In this document: piece by piece, positions 24,280-33,707 of the stretch | How the letters are laid out: each line of letters starts with the position of its first letter | Position numbering within the stretch: position 1 is the stretch's first letter | NCBI RefSeq assembly: GCF_016458275.1 | Contig: NZ_JAEMHM010000002.1 | Span: forward strand, 64,001-128,000 | Length of the DNA stretch: 64,000 nucleotides | Direction: 5' to 3' | DNA from: Geomesophilobacter sediminis | GTDB taxonomy: Bacteria > Desulfobacterota > Desulfuromonadia > Geobacterales > Geobacteraceae | Notes under the pieces: generated by a model | What the model was told of the DNA's origin: nothing | Seen by the model: only the letters and a program-made list of their open reading frames with translations | The model's database searches: none | Made by a program: the position numbers and the translations under genes

Positions 24280-25143
24280 ATGGAACAGCTTTTCCACATT
24301 GCCGCGGGGACCTTCCTGCTCCGCCCGTACGTGTTTGCCTTTTTTGCCGCCTACCTGGTGGCGAGCGTGCTGCACCTGGGCTGGAAGAAGACCATCTGGT
24401 TCACCGCGGCGGGCTACCTGATCGCCTTCGTTTCCGAGGTCTCCTCGATCAACAACGGCTTTCCTTACGGGTGGTACTACTACATCGATACCACCCGCCA
24501 CGACGAACTCTGGATCGCCGGGGTTCCCTTCTTCGATTCGCTGTCCTACGTCTTTCTCTGTTACGTAAGCTACGCCACCGCGATCCTGGTCCTCGCCCCG
24601 ATCAAACGGTGGCGCGGCGACCTGGTCACCCTGGAGACCTTCCGGCTGCGGCGCTCCCTCTCGGTCCTTCTGCTCGGCTCGCTGTTCCAGACCTTCCTCG
24701 ACATCGTCATCGACCCGGTCGCCCTGCAGGGGCGGCGCTGGTTTTTGGGACAGATCTACGGCTATAAGGAGGCGGGGTACCACTACGGCGTCCCCCTTTC
24801 CAACTACCTCGGCTGGTGGCTGGTGAGCGCGGTGATGATCTTCGCGCTGCAGCTTATCGACCGCCTGGTCCGTTCCGAGGAGCGGCCGTACGGCGTCGCG
24901 GCGCTTCCGTTTCGCTCCCTCTATGCTCCTTTCCTCTACCTGTGCGTACTCGTCTTCAACCTCGGCGTGACCCTCTTCATCGGTGAAAACATGATGGCGC
25001 TCACCGGAATCTTCACCTTCTTCCTCCCCATTACCATGGCCGTTGTGCTGATTGCCAACCGGGTGAACCGGTACCGCAAAGAGGATCTGGCCGCCCATCT
25101 CCAGGACTTTCCCTGGTCGCCGGCAGCCAAAAACCGGGGCTAG
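24280..25143 (+). CDS. Carotenoid biosynthesis-type membrane protein (DUF422/CruF-like)
   Basis: A 287-residue integral membrane protein with about seven hydrophobic segments. It resembles the CruF / bisanhydrobacterioruberin hydratase family, with EVSSINNGFPYGWYYY, PFFDSLSYVFLCYVSYA, FLDIVIDPVALQGRRWFLG and GVPLSNYLGWWLV as the conserved acidic and aromatic blocks. Known members hydrate carotenoid end groups, but family members in non-pigmented bacteria have no assigned substrate. It starts 4 bases after the mlaD stop, so it belongs to this envelope operon. A role on an isoprenoid or other hydrophobic lipid handled by the MCE system is inference. Confidence 0.8.
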   Translation: MEQLFHIAAGTFLLRPYVFAFFAAYLVASVLHLGWKKTIWFTAAGYLIAFVSEVSSINNGFPYGWYYYIDTTRHDELWIAGVPFFDSLSYVFLCYVSYATAILVLAPIKRWRGDLVTLETFRLRRSLSVLLLGSLFQTFLDIVIDPVALQGRRWFLGQIYGYKEAGYHYGVPLSNYLGWWLVSAVMIFALQLIDRLVRSEERPYGVAALPFRSLYAPFLYLCVLVFNLGVTLFIGENMMALTGIFTFFLPITMAVVLIANRVNRYRKEDLAAHLQDFPWSPAAKNRG

Positions 25144-25215
25144 GGGCTGGGGCTCGGGAGTGGGAAGCAGAACCTGGCCCGTGGACCGGCATCGATCTAT
25201 TTTTCGGAGGTAGCA

Positions 25216-25635
25216 ATGAACGACCCCGATATCCGGTGGCGGCAACGCTACCAGCACTTTTCCAAGGCGCTCACCCAGTTGGGGCGGGCGGTGGATATGA
25301 GTCGGCAGCGTGCCCTGAATGAGATCGAGCAGCAGGGGCTGATCAAGGCGTTCGAGTTTACCCACGAACTGGCCTGGAACGTTTTGAAGGACTATTTCGA
25401 GTACCAGGGCATCGCTACGCTCATTGGGTCCCGCGACGCCAGCCGGGAAGCCTTTCAGAGGGGGCTGGTCGATGACGGGGAAGGGTGGATGGAGATGATC
25501 CGAAGTCGCAATATGACCTCCCACACCTACAACGAGGACGTTGCCAACGAGATTGCCGCCAAGGTGGTCGCGCTGTACTATCCGCTTTTCTGTGCCCTCC
25601 ACGAACGGTTGGCGGAGTTAATGGATGCCGAATGA
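25216..25635 (+). CDS. HEPN-domain toxin (HI0074/HepT-like)
   Basis: A 139-residue all-helical protein of the nucleotidyltransferase-substrate-binding (HI0074) type. The HEPN ribonuclease motif R-x4-H is seen as R98...H103 in RSRNMTSHTY. The gene overlaps the MNT-domain gene by 11 bases, the usual HEPN/MNT toxin-antitoxin layout. In characterised relatives the HEPN protein is an RNase toxin that the MNT partner neutralises, sometimes by AMPylation. Ribosome site GGAGG precedes the ATG. Confidence 0.86.
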   Translation: MNDPDIRWRQRYQHFSKALTQLGRAVDMSRQRALNEIEQQGLIKAFEFTHELAWNVLKDYFEYQGIATLIGSRDASREAFQRGLVDDGEGWMEMIRSRNMTSHTYNEDVANEIAAKVVALYYPLFCALHERLAELMDAE

Positions 25636-25966
25636 CCCAGGTCCGACACAGTTTGGCCTCCCTGAAAAGACGATCACGCTGATCCGTACCGTCTTCAGCA
25701 GGCATCCCCAGGTCGAGCAGGTCATCCTTTACGGGTCGCGTGCCAAGGGGACGTATAAAAAAGGTTCTGATATCGACCTCACCATTAAAGGTGATGGGGT
25801 GACTCTCTCGGAGCTGTTCCAGATCGAAAACGAACTGGATGACCTCTTGCTCCCGTACAAGATTGACCTGTCATTGATGCACAAACTCGGTGACCCCTCT
25901 CTCATAGAGCATGTTGAAAGGGTGGGGCGAATACTTTATTCTGCCGGTACTGAATATCTGCTTTAG
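25625..25966 (+). CDS. MNT-type nucleotidyltransferase antitoxin (MntA-like)
   Basis: A 113-residue minimal nucleotidyltransferase. The catalytic motif GSRAKGTYKKGSDIDL carries G37-S38 and D49/D51, matching the GS-x10-DxD pattern, so it is probably catalytically competent for AMPylation. Together with the overlapping HEPN gene it forms a two-gene toxin-antitoxin module. Its start is inside the upstream gene (ATG in TTAATGGATGCCG), implying coupled translation. Confidence 0.86.
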   Translation: MPNDPGPTQFGLPEKTITLIRTVFSRHPQVEQVILYGSRAKGTYKKGSDIDLTIKGDGVTLSELFQIENELDDLLLPYKIDLSLMHKLGDPSLIEHVERVGRILYSAGTEYLL

Positions 25967-26044
25967 GAGTAGTATCGCTTTATTCTTCGGCCAGTATCGT
26001 TTTTGTTAATCCTTTTTGTAGTCAGAAGACCGCAAATCGTAATT

Positions 26045-26072
26045 TTGCTGCTGTTTAAGGTAATGTTATAAT
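26045..26072 (+). promoter_or_regulatory. Possible promoter of the EAL-HDOD gene
   Basis: A consensus -10 box TATAAT at 26067-26072 in an AT-rich gap, with only a weak -35 (TTGCTG at 26045-26050, 16-base spacer). Confidence 0.35.
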
Positions 26073-26200
26073 TAAAACAATTGTCTCTTTAATCTAATTT
26101 ATGTTACGGTCAAGCTCCAACCTAACCCAATGTCGAACGGACTCCAGCGTCTGCTGCCGGTCCTCGATTCGCAGCGCCTCACGGGAAGGAGGGCAGGACC

Positions 26201-27433
26201 ATGAAGTACATTATTGGCAGACAGCCAATCCTCGATCGAAACGAACAGTTGCTCGGTTATGAACTCTTGTTTCGTCCCTCCCGTCCGCTTTCCACCGAGA
26301 ACCTCGACAATTCCTACGCTACCGCCAACGTCATCATCAATTCGCTTTCCGGATTCGGCCTCCAGGAGATCCTGGGGGGGCACAAAGGCTTCATCAACAT
26401 AGAGCACGAGCTGCTCATGGATGATGTCCTCGAGATCCTGCCCAAGCAGATGGTGGTATTGGAGCTGTTGGAGAGCATCCAGCTGAGCGATGCCATGGTC
26501 GAGCGGTGCCGCCTGCTCAAGGAGAGGGGATTCACCCTCGCCCTGGACGATCACGTCTACCACCCAAGCTACGATCCTCTTTACCGCATGGTCGACATCG
26601 TGAAGCTGGACCTGGTTGAGAACAATCTCGACGAAGTGGCTCAGATGGTGGAGAACCTGCGCCCCTATCCCATGAAGCTGGTCGCGGAAAAGGTGGAAAC
26701 CCGGGAACAGTTCGAAGCCTGCAGTGACCTGGGGTTCGACTATTTCCAGGGCTACTACTTCTCGAAACCGCTAGTGATTGAAAAGAAAAAAATCGACGAT
26801 TCCGGCGCGTCACTGTTGAAGCTTTTGCATCTCTTGATGGATGACGCCGGAATCGAGGAGATCGTGAACGCCTTCCAGGCGAGCCCCGGGCTGACTTACA
26901 AGCTGCTCATGCTGGTCAACTCGGTCGCCGTCGGGTCGCGGGTGGATATCACCTCGGTGCGGCATGCCATAACCATGCTGGGGCTGCAGCAGATAAAGCG
27001 CTGGGTGCAGATCTGCCTGTTTGCCACCTCGACCCAGAGCACCGGCGACAACCCGATGATGGACATGGCCGCGGTGCGGGCCGGGTTCATGGAGGCGCTG
27101 GCCCGCCATCACGGCAAGCTGCGGGGCATTCCGACCGCTCCGGAACAGGCCTTCATGGTGGGGATCCTCTCGCTCATGGAGGCTATCTATTCCGTTCCGA
27201 TGCAGGAAGTGGTGACGACCCTGAATCTATCCGGTGAGTTGAGTAGTGCGCTCTTGACCCGGGAAGGTCCTTTCGGGGAACTGCTGCAGTTTGCCGAGGA
27301 CATGGAAAGGCTGTTGCTGGGGTACGACACCCTCGAAAATCGGTTGAAGCAGATGGACATCACCCACGACCAGATGCTTCAGGCACGGTTCGACTCTTTC
27401 ATGTGGAAATCCGCCGGCAAGTCCGCGGCGTGA
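26201..27433 (+). CDS. EAL-HDOD signalling protein (YuxH-like)
   Basis: A 410-residue cytoplasmic protein. An N-terminal EAL-type domain (about 1-205) is followed by an HDOD domain (about 205-395; LLKLLHLLMDD, VRHAITMLGLQQIKRWVQI). The signature EAL motif is replaced by YELLFR, and later EAL positions read FINIEHELL and LALDDH, a pattern typical of YuxH-type degenerate domains thought to bind rather than hydrolyse c-di-GMP. HDOD domains are non-enzymatic relatives of HD domains found in signalling. It may act as a c-di-GMP-responsive output protein. Strong ribosome site GAAGGAGGGCAGG. Monocistronic. Confidence 0.88.
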   Translation: MKYIIGRQPILDRNEQLLGYELLFRPSRPLSTENLDNSYATANVIINSLSGFGLQEILGGHKGFINIEHELLMDDVLEILPKQMVVLELLESIQLSDAMVERCRLLKERGFTLALDDHVYHPSYDPLYRMVDIVKLDLVENNLDEVAQMVENLRPYPMKLVAEKVETREQFEACSDLGFDYFQGYYFSKPLVIEKKKIDDSGASLLKLLHLLMDDAGIEEIVNAFQASPGLTYKLLMLVNSVAVGSRVDITSVRHAITMLGLQQIKRWVQICLFATSTQSTGDNPMMDMAAVRAGFMEALARHHGKLRGIPTAPEQAFMVGILSLMEAIYSVPMQEVVTTLNLSGELSSALLTREGPFGELLQFAEDMERLLLGYDTLENRLKQMDITHDQMLQARFDSFMWKSAGKSAA

Positions 27434-27468
27434 GATGGTCTTGAAATAATGCCGGTGCTCCCTACCCT

Positions 27469-27493
27469 GTGGGAGCGCCTTTCCCGGCGCGCA
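27469..27493. repeat. REP palindrome, GC-type variant
   Basis: TGTGGGAGCGCCTTTCCC GGCGCGC, downstream of the EAL-HDOD gene. Confidence 0.65.
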
Positions 27494-27596
27494 CCGGAGA
27501 AGGCAAACCGCCGCACGTTATTACGAGCGCCACCGCTACCTCCTCGACGTAGCCGAGGTGGACCTTAGGGGCGAGACTCAACGCGATCGGAAACAA

Positions 27597-27622
27597 AAAG
27601 GCCGGGATTCCCCGGCCTTTCC
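27597..27622 (-). terminator. Bidirectional-looking terminator downstream of the hypothetical gene
   Basis: AAAGGCCGGG / CCCGGCCTTT hairpin. On the minus strand it is followed by TTTTTG, so it ends the minus-strand gene at 27658. Confidence 0.75.
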
Positions 27623-27624
27623 TG

Positions 27625-27657
27625 TTCATTGTCTCATTGTCTCATTGTCTCATTGTG
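27625..27657. repeat. Octamer tandem repeat CTCATTGT
   Basis: Almost four copies of the 8-base unit CATTGTCT directly at the 3' end of the following minus-strand gene. The complementary form ACAATGAG occurs after the aldo/keto reductase gene at 33708-33745. Confidence 0.8.
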
Positions 27658-28335
27658 CTAGATCGGCTTCACCTCTCCCGCCTCGGCGTTGGGTTCGCCG
27701 CCGCGGGCTTCCAGCTCGTTTTCCAGGTGGGTGATGATTTCTCCGACCTGGCTGAGGTAGAGATCCGGCCGGTCATCGAGGGAGAGCAGGGCGGAATGCA
27801 GCCGCCGCGCGGCGGAAAGGCTCGCCTTCATCGGGACCAGCGGATCGTACTCGTCGCGGAGCGACGCGACCTCCTTGTACTTCTTCAGCACCGTCGGATG
27901 GCTCTTTTCGTCCTCCACCACGGTCTTCCTGAGATCCTGGTATTCCTCTTCGCTGAATCCCTTTTCTTCCTTTGCCTTGCGCAGAAGGTCCACGGAACGG
28001 TAATCCGGCAGCGGCTTGAGGTCTTCGGCGGTGCCGCGGTGCTGGAGGAGTTGCGGTTCCTCCTTTTCCATGAACCGGTAGGCCATGGTGAGTTTTTCGG
28101 CGGTGCCGCGCTTGATCCGGATCTCCTGGACGCAGTACTCTTCGAAACTGTTGTATCCCCACTCGCGGAAACTCCCCTGGCTGCTCACCACGAGAAGTTT
28201 TTCCCCCAGTTCCACCCAGCTTGACTTGAAACGCTTCGCCTTGTCGAGAACGTCGTAGCGGTCCGAGCCTGGTTCGAGTTGCTCCATGATGGCGTCAATA
28301 TGGCGTTCCCCGCTCGATTTAGGTGCGTCGGACAT
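27658..28335 (-). CDS. Conserved-looking hypothetical cytoplasmic protein, charged and helical
   Basis: A 225-residue soluble protein rich in Glu, Lys and Arg, predicted mostly helical. It includes a segment FREWGYNSFEEYCVQEIRIKR (about 57-77) reminiscent of small phage or plasmid regulators that place a helix-turn-helix over AEKLTMAYRFMEKE, but no family was recognised with confidence. Ribosome site AAGGAGG precedes the ATG. It is monocistronic and followed by a terminator. Function unknown. Confidence 0.6.
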   Translation of the reverse strand: MSDAPKSSGERHIDAIMEQLEPGSDRYDVLDKAKRFKSSWVELGEKLLVVSSQGSFREWGYNSFEEYCVQEIRIKRGTAEKLTMAYRFMEKEEPQLLQHRGTAEDLKPLPDYRSVDLLRKAKEEKGFSEEEYQDLRKTVVEDEKSHPTVLKKYKEVASLRDEYDPLVPMKASLSAARRLHSALLSLDDRPDLYLSQVGEIITHLENELEARGGEPNAEAGEVKPI

Positions 28336-28554
28336 TTCTTCCTCCTTGGTCGGCGCTGTTGGCGCCAGAAGATGAAAACTAGCAGATTCCGAGGCTCTTT
28401 TGAAGCATTTTTGCCGCCGCCGTTATCAGTCAGCGAACGGTCGATCATGCCGTGTCTTTACTTATTAGGACTATAGGATTAGAATCAGAGTTTTCCGGCG
28501 CCGGCTTGTAATGGCAGCGGCGATCGCAATTAAATGATTTTCGAGGGTATTGCT

Positions 28555-31500
28555 ATGAGTCGAATGAAGAAAGTGGCTATCGGGTGCACCATTTTCCTGG
28601 TGGTTCTCGTTCTTTTCGTGATGTTCGTGCTGCCGCCGCTGGTAAAAAGCAAAGCCGTCGAAGCGATCAAGGAGTCGACCGGCCGAAACAGCCAGATCGG
28701 CTCGATCTCGATCAACCCCTTCACCCTCACCGCGACCATCGAAAACTTCCAGCTTCTGGAGGCCAGCCGTCCGCCGCTCTTTTCGGTGAGCCGCATCCGG
28801 GCCTCGGTTAGTCCCTCATCCATCTTCCGCAAGGCGCTCATCGTCGATGAAGTATCGGTAGACAAGCCCGCATTCAATTTCTCAAGATACGCTGCCAACA
28901 AGTACAGCTTCAGCGACATCATCGAGCTGCAGAAGAAACTCCCCAAAAAGAAAGAGGAGAAGAAAGAGAAGTTTCTTTTCTCCATCAACAACATCACCCT
29001 GCATGGCGGTTCGGTCGATTTCGACGATGCCGCCGTCAGTCGCAAGCACACCATCCGCGACCTGGAAATCGGCGTTCCTTTCGTCAGCAACATCCCTTAC
29101 CGGGTCGAGAAGTACGTACAGCCCAAGATCAGCGCCGTCGTCAACGGCACCCCGTTCAATTTCGGCGGGCAGCTCAAGCCGTTCAGCAAGTCGTTGGAGA
29201 CCTCGGTCCACCTCTCTTTCAACCGGCTGAGCCTGCCGCGCTACCTTGCCTACTCGCCGGTCCCACCGCCGGTCAACGTCCCTTCCGGAAATCTCTCGCT
29301 CGATACCGAACTGAGTTACCGCGTGTCGTCGCGGGACGTCCCCGATCTTGCCCTGCGCGGCACCTTCCGGCTCGATGACGTCGCCATCAACCTCAAAGAC
29401 GGGCGGCCGCTCCTCAAGGCTCCGTTGGCCGAGGTCAAGGCCACCAAGCTCGAGGTCCTCGCCAACCGCTTCGATATCGCCTCGATCCGGCTGGACGGGA
29501 TCGAGGTCTTCGCGAGCCGCGACCGGCAGGGGCGCTGGATGTTCGAACAGCTCCGGACTGCGGAGGCGAAGAAAGAGAAGGAGCCCGAAAAAGAGAAGGA
29601 TAAGGATAAGGAGAAAAAGAAGGAGGCGCATCCGCTCTGGATGCACATCGGTTCGGCCGAACTTGCCAACGGTGCTTTCCACTTTGCCGATGCGCTGCCG
29701 CAGGGCGGCTTTGCCTCCACCGTCTCCAACATCAACATCGGCTTGAAGAATTTCGGCACCGACCCCAAGTCGCTCGCCGATTACCAGATCTCGCTGCTGC
29801 TCAACAAGGAGACCGGGGTGGATTCCGCCGGGCGGCTGTCGGTTGCGCCCGCCTCGCTCAACGGCAAAGCGGGGATCAAGAACTTCAACCTGCGCCAGAC
29901 CTGGCCCTACCTTGCGGCATACCTGACCAACCCGGTGGAGGGAAAGCTCGACCTCTCCAGCGACATTTCCTACAGCAAGGAGAAGGGGTTCGTCTCGACC
30001 CATGGACAGGCGGCGCTCCGGAAACTCTCGCTCAAATACGGGGCGGGGGAGGGGATGAAGCTCGGCGAGCTCCTGGTGAAGGATGCGGGTTACGACCAGA
30101 ACGCCAACCGCCTCACCATCGCCGACGTGGGACTTGCCAACGGTGCCACCAGCCTTTCGCTGGAGCCGGGGGGCGTGTCGATCCTTTCCCTTTTGAAAAA
30201 GGAAAAGCCGGCCGCTTCGGCAGGAGCTGGGCGGAAGCCGCACCCGAAGCCGGAGAAAAAGGAAGCTCACGGCAAGAAGGGAGCACCGTTTTCCTACAAG
30301 GTCGGGACGGTGCACGCCCGTGCCCTCAACTTCTCCTTTACCGACAAGACGCGGGAGGAGCACCCGCAGTTCACCCTGAACGACACCGGTTTCAACCTCA
30401 CCAACATCCAGGGGCCGCGCTTTGCCCCGATCGGGCTGCGCTTCAAGACGCGGCTGGGCAACCGGGGGCCGATCGCCGCCAACGGCCAGCTGGTGCCGCA
30501 GCCTTTCAGCTATTCCGGAACCGTGGCGCTCAAGAGCATCGCACTGCGCCAGTTCGAGGACTACCTTCCGGACAACCTGAACGTGATCCTGGCCGGTGGC
30601 GACCTCGATGTCGCCCTGAAGACCGACCTCGCCCTCAAGGACGGCAAGATCGCCGGCACCTTCGCCGGAAGCGCGGGGGTGCGCTCCTTCCATATCCTCG
30701 ACTCGGTGGACGAGCAGGATCTCCTGAAATGGGAAAGCCTGGAAGTCGAGGACGTCCGGGGAACCCTGGCGCCGTTCAGTCTCGCCGTCCGTGAAGTGTC
30801 GCTCAGTAACGTCTACTCCAAGATCGTGGTCCGCCCCGACGGGACCCTCAACCTGCAGAACCTGGTCGAGCCTCCCGAGGCGCCTGCCGCGGCAGCGGCG
30901 TCAGCCAAGCAACCGGGAGCGGCCGCTCCGCCGGCGCCTGCCAAACCGGCACAGCCGCCGGTGGCGGTGGCCAAGTCCGTCCCGCCCGCGTCGCCGGCAG
31001 CATCCCAGGCCGCGGCCCAGAAACGGGTCAGCATCGGCACCGTGGTCGTGCAGGGGGGGACGCTTGCCTTTTCCGACCTGCACCTTTCCAAACCATTCAA
31101 TACCACCTTCTACAACCTGGGAGGGCGGGTCAGCGGGCTTTCGTCGGAGTCCTCGACCGTCGCCGATGTCGACCTGAGGGGTAACCTGGAAAACCGCTCG
31201 CCGCTGCAGATAACGGGCAAGATCAACCCGCTGCGGGGCGATCTCTTCGTGGATTTGAAGATGTCCTTTAGGGACATCGAGATGCCTGCCGCGACACCGT
31301 ACTCCGGCACCTACCTGGGTTACACCATCGACCAGGGGAAGCTGTTTCTCGACCTCAAATACCTGATCGAGAAGAACAAGCTGACCTCCGAAAACAAGGT
31401 GTTCCTGGACCAGTTCACCTTCGGCCAGAAGGTGGAGAGCAAGAAGGCGACCTCGCTGCCGGTGCGGCTTGCGGTGGCGCTGCTGAAAGACCGAAACGGC

Positions 31501-32223
31501 GAGATCCACCTCGATCTCCCGGTCACCGGGCGGACCGACGACCCGCAGTTCAAGGTTTGGGGGGTGGTCTGGCAGGTATTGAAGAACCTGGTGGTAAAGG
31601 CGGCAACCTCTCCGTTCTCGCTGCTTTCATCCATGGTCGGCAAGGATCAGGATCTGCGCACCGTTGCCTTCGATCCCGGTTCCAGCCGGCTTTCCGCCGC
31701 CGAATCGGACAAGCTTAAAGCGCTCGGCAAGGCGCTGACCGAGCGGCCGGGGATCGTGCTTGAGGTCGGGGGGTACGTAAACAAGGAGAAGGATGCCGAA
31801 GGGTATCGCCACGAGCAGTTGCAGAAGAAGCTCAGGACCGAGAAGTTCCTGCAGATGGTGAAGAAGAACAAGGAGACGGCGGGCATTTCGGCGGACAACC
31901 TGGAGATCTCCAAGGAGGAGTATCCGGACCTGCTCCGCGCGGTCTACGTCAAGGAGAAGTTCCCCAAGCCGCGCACCATCCTGGGCACCGTCAAGGATCT
32001 CCCGGTGGAAGAGATGACCAAGCTGATCTACGCCAACATGATCGTGGGGGACCACGAACTGCACGCCCTGGCGCATGACCGCTGTGCGACCGTCATTTCC
32101 TACCTCGCCAAGGAGGCGAAAGTGCCGCAGGAGCGGATGTTCGAAAAGAGCGGCGACATCTATACCGCTCCCAAGGAAGGCGGACCCCGCGGGCGGGTGG
32201 AATTCGTCGTCTCGGCGAAGTAG
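28555..32223 (+). CDS. Giant AsmA-like envelope protein (DUF748)
   Basis: A 1222-residue protein with one N-terminal membrane anchor (VAIGCTIFLVVLVLFVMFVLPPLV) and a long periplasmic part of AsmA/DUF748 type. It begins SKAVEAIKESTGRNSQIGSI, the usual opening of this family, and ends in an OmpA-like peptidoglycan-binding-like region (FDPGSSRLSAAESDKLKALGKAL). Two lysine/glutamate-rich low-complexity linkers lie near 345-370 and 545-590, and an Ala/Pro-rich linker near 775-825. AsmA-like proteins are bridge-type proteins thought to carry phospholipids to the outer membrane. Start at 28555 follows GAGGG with 7-base spacing; an ATG at 28534 lacks a ribosome site. Confidence 0.85.
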   Translation: MSRMKKVAIGCTIFLVVLVLFVMFVLPPLVKSKAVEAIKESTGRNSQIGSISINPFTLTATIENFQLLEASRPPLFSVSRIRASVSPSSIFRKALIVDEVSVDKPAFNFSRYAANKYSFSDIIELQKKLPKKKEEKKEKFLFSINNITLHGGSVDFDDAAVSRKHTIRDLEIGVPFVSNIPYRVEKYVQPKISAVVNGTPFNFGGQLKPFSKSLETSVHLSFNRLSLPRYLAYSPVPPPVNVPSGNLSLDTELSYRVSSRDVPDLALRGTFRLDDVAINLKDGRPLLKAPLAEVKATKLEVLANRFDIASIRLDGIEVFASRDRQGRWMFEQLRTAEAKKEKEPEKEKDKDKEKKKEAHPLWMHIGSAELANGAFHFADALPQGGFASTVSNINIGLKNFGTDPKSLADYQISLLLNKETGVDSAGRLSVAPASLNGKAGIKNFNLRQTWPYLAAYLTNPVEGKLDLSSDISYSKEKGFVSTHGQAALRKLSLKYGAGEGMKLGELLVKDAGYDQNANRLTIADVGLANGATSLSLEPGGVSILSLLKKEKPAASAGAGRKPHPKPEKKEAHGKKGAPFSYKVGTVHARALNFSFTDKTREEHPQFTLNDTGFNLTNIQGPRFAPIGLRFKTRLGNRGPIAANGQLVPQPFSYSGTVALKSIALRQFEDYLPDNLNVILAGGDLDVALKTDLALKDGKIAGTFAGSAGVRSFHILDSVDEQDLLKWESLEVEDVRGTLAPFSLAVREVSLSNVYSKIVVRPDGTLNLQNLVEPPEAPAAAAASAKQPGAAAPPAPAKPAQPPVAVAKSVPPASPAASQAAAQKRVSIGTVVVQGGTLAFSDLHLSKPFNTTFYNLGGRVSGLSSESSTVADVDLRGNLENRSPLQITGKINPLRGDLFVDLKMSFRDIEMPAATPYSGTYLGYTIDQGKLFLDLKYLIEKNKLTSENKVFLDQFTFGQKVESKKATSLPVRLAVALLKDRNGEIHLDLPVTGRTDDPQFKVWGVVWQVLKNLVVKAATSPFSLLSSMVGKDQDLRTVAFDPGSSRLSAAESDKLKALGKALTERPGIVLEVGGYVNKEKDAEGYRHEQLQKKLRTEKFLQMVKKNKETAGISADNLEISKEEYPDLLRAVYVKEKFPKPRTILGTVKDLPVEEMTKLIYANMIVGDHELHALAHDRCATVISYLAKEAKVPQERMFEKSGDIYTAPKEGGPRGRVEFVVSAK

Positions 32224-32454
32224 TTCCCCATCTCTCCCATTCTCTCGACGGGAGCGGGCGCGGGGGTGGGGGAAGCCACAGATAGGGCCCGAGTCTTGTA
32301 AGAAATACCGCTCCTTCATGCTATTGCTCCCTGATTTTTGTCTTGGTTTACCAAATCAGAAGAGCTAGAATTCCCGGTGTTGAAGCATAGCCGCCACTAA
32401 TTATCGGCGGCCGACACGCCGCACCGATGCGGAGCGTCAAAAGGAGAAAAAGCC

Positions 32455-32658
32455 ATGGAACAACGGCTAACCGACATGGAAATGCTGATCATGCACCAGG
32501 GGCATGTCATTGACCAGCTGAACGAGGTTGTCACCCAGCAGCAGCGGCACATCGACCACCTCATGAGAGAGCTCAAGCACATCAAGGATCACCTGCGGGG
32601 GCTGAATTTCTCCCAGAACAAGGCTCCTTCGGAAGAAGAGCCGCCTCCGCATTACTGA
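32455..32658 (+). CDS. slyX: SlyX-family protein
   Basis: A 67-residue coiled-coil protein (MEQRLTDMEMLIMHQG...IDQLNEVVTQQQRHIDHL) typical of SlyX, whose precise function is unknown. The C-terminal tail is acidic/proline-rich (SEEEPPPHY), as in the family. Ribosome site AAAAGGAG precedes the ATG. Confidence 0.88.
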   Translation: MEQRLTDMEMLIMHQGHVIDQLNEVVTQQQRHIDHLMRELKHIKDHLRGLNFSQNKAPSEEEPPPHY

Positions 32659-32756
32659 CCGTCAGCAAGACGACGCGGCTGCCCGGCCGCGTCTGCCAAC
32701 GGTGTGTTAACGGCCTTGGCGTCGAATCGTTCTTATCCCGGAAAGGATTCTGGAGC

Positions 32757-33707
32757 ATGAAAACTGTTGCACTGGGCAGTACCGGACTGGCCATTAACCC
32801 CTTGGTATTCGGCACCCTTCCCCTGGGACCGCTGCAGGCCCGGGTCACTCCCGAAGAGGGGGGGCGGCTGATCCGCCACGCGGTGGAGCGGGGGGTGAAC
32901 CTTCTCGACACCGCCGAACTCTATCAGACCTACTCCCACATCCGCGCCGGGTTGGACGGCTTCGTCGGTCCCGTCTTCATCGCCACCAAAACCCACGCCA
33001 ACAACGCAGCCGATGCCCGTGCCCATGTCGAGCGCGCCCTGAAAGAACTGGGGCGGGAACGGCTCGACATCGTGCACCTCCACGGCGCCCGCGTTGCCGA
33101 TCCGTTCACCGAGCGCGCCGAGGTGATCGAGGTCCTTTTGCGGATGAAGGAAGAGGGGAAAATCGCCCATGTGGGACTTTCCTCCCATTTCATCAGCGCG
33201 ATCAGGAAAAGCGCGCAGCACCCGGAGATCGAGGTGATCCATCCGCTGATCAACCGGACCGGTATGGGGATTTTGGACGGGAGTGCCGCCGAGATGGCCG
33301 CGGCGATCGCGGAATGCGCCGCGGTCGGAAAAGGGGTCTACGCCATGAAGGCGCTGGCGGGGGGGAACCTGATCTCGTCGGCACGGGAGAGCCTGCGCTA
33401 CGTGCTCGGGCTTACCGGAGTGAACGGGATCGCGCTCGGGATGCTCACCGAGGCGGAGATCGACGGAAACCTTGCCCTTTTCGACAACGGCGCCGCGCCG
33501 GAGGAGGTGTGGAGCAAGCTGGAAGGAAGGAAACGGACCCTGGCGATCATGCAGGCCTTCTGCAAGGGATGCGGTGCCTGTGTGCCGGCCTGCACCAACA
33601 ACGCGCTTACCATCAAGGAAGGGAAGGCAATGGTTGAAGAGGCCGACTGCATTCTCTGCGGCTACTGCGGCGCCGCCTGTCCGGAGTTCATCATCCGGGT
33701 GGTCTGA
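32757..33707 (+). CDS. Aldo/keto reductase with C-terminal two-cluster ferredoxin domain
   Basis: A 316-residue protein. Residues 1-255 form a shortened TIM-barrel aldo/keto reductase (NLLDTAELYQTY, ATKTHANNAADAR, VHLHGARVAD). The C-terminal 55 residues carry two Cys-rich motifs, CKGCGACVPAC and CILCGYCGAAC, which bind two [4Fe-4S] clusters. The fusion suggests an electron-transfer oxidoreductase rather than a simple NADPH-dependent reductase; substrate unknown. Such AKR-ferredoxin fusions occur in many anaerobes. Ribosome site TGGAG lies close to the ATG. Confidence 0.88.
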   Translation: MKTVALGSTGLAINPLVFGTLPLGPLQARVTPEEGGRLIRHAVERGVNLLDTAELYQTYSHIRAGLDGFVGPVFIATKTHANNAADARAHVERALKELGRERLDIVHLHGARVADPFTERAEVIEVLLRMKEEGKIAHVGLSSHFISAIRKSAQHPEIEVIHPLINRTGMGILDGSAAEMAAAIAECAAVGKGVYAMKALAGGNLISSARESLRYVLGLTGVNGIALGMLTEAEIDGNLALFDNGAAPEEVWSKLEGRKRTLAIMQAFCKGCGACVPACTNNALTIKEGKAMVEEADCILCGYCGAACPEFIIRVV

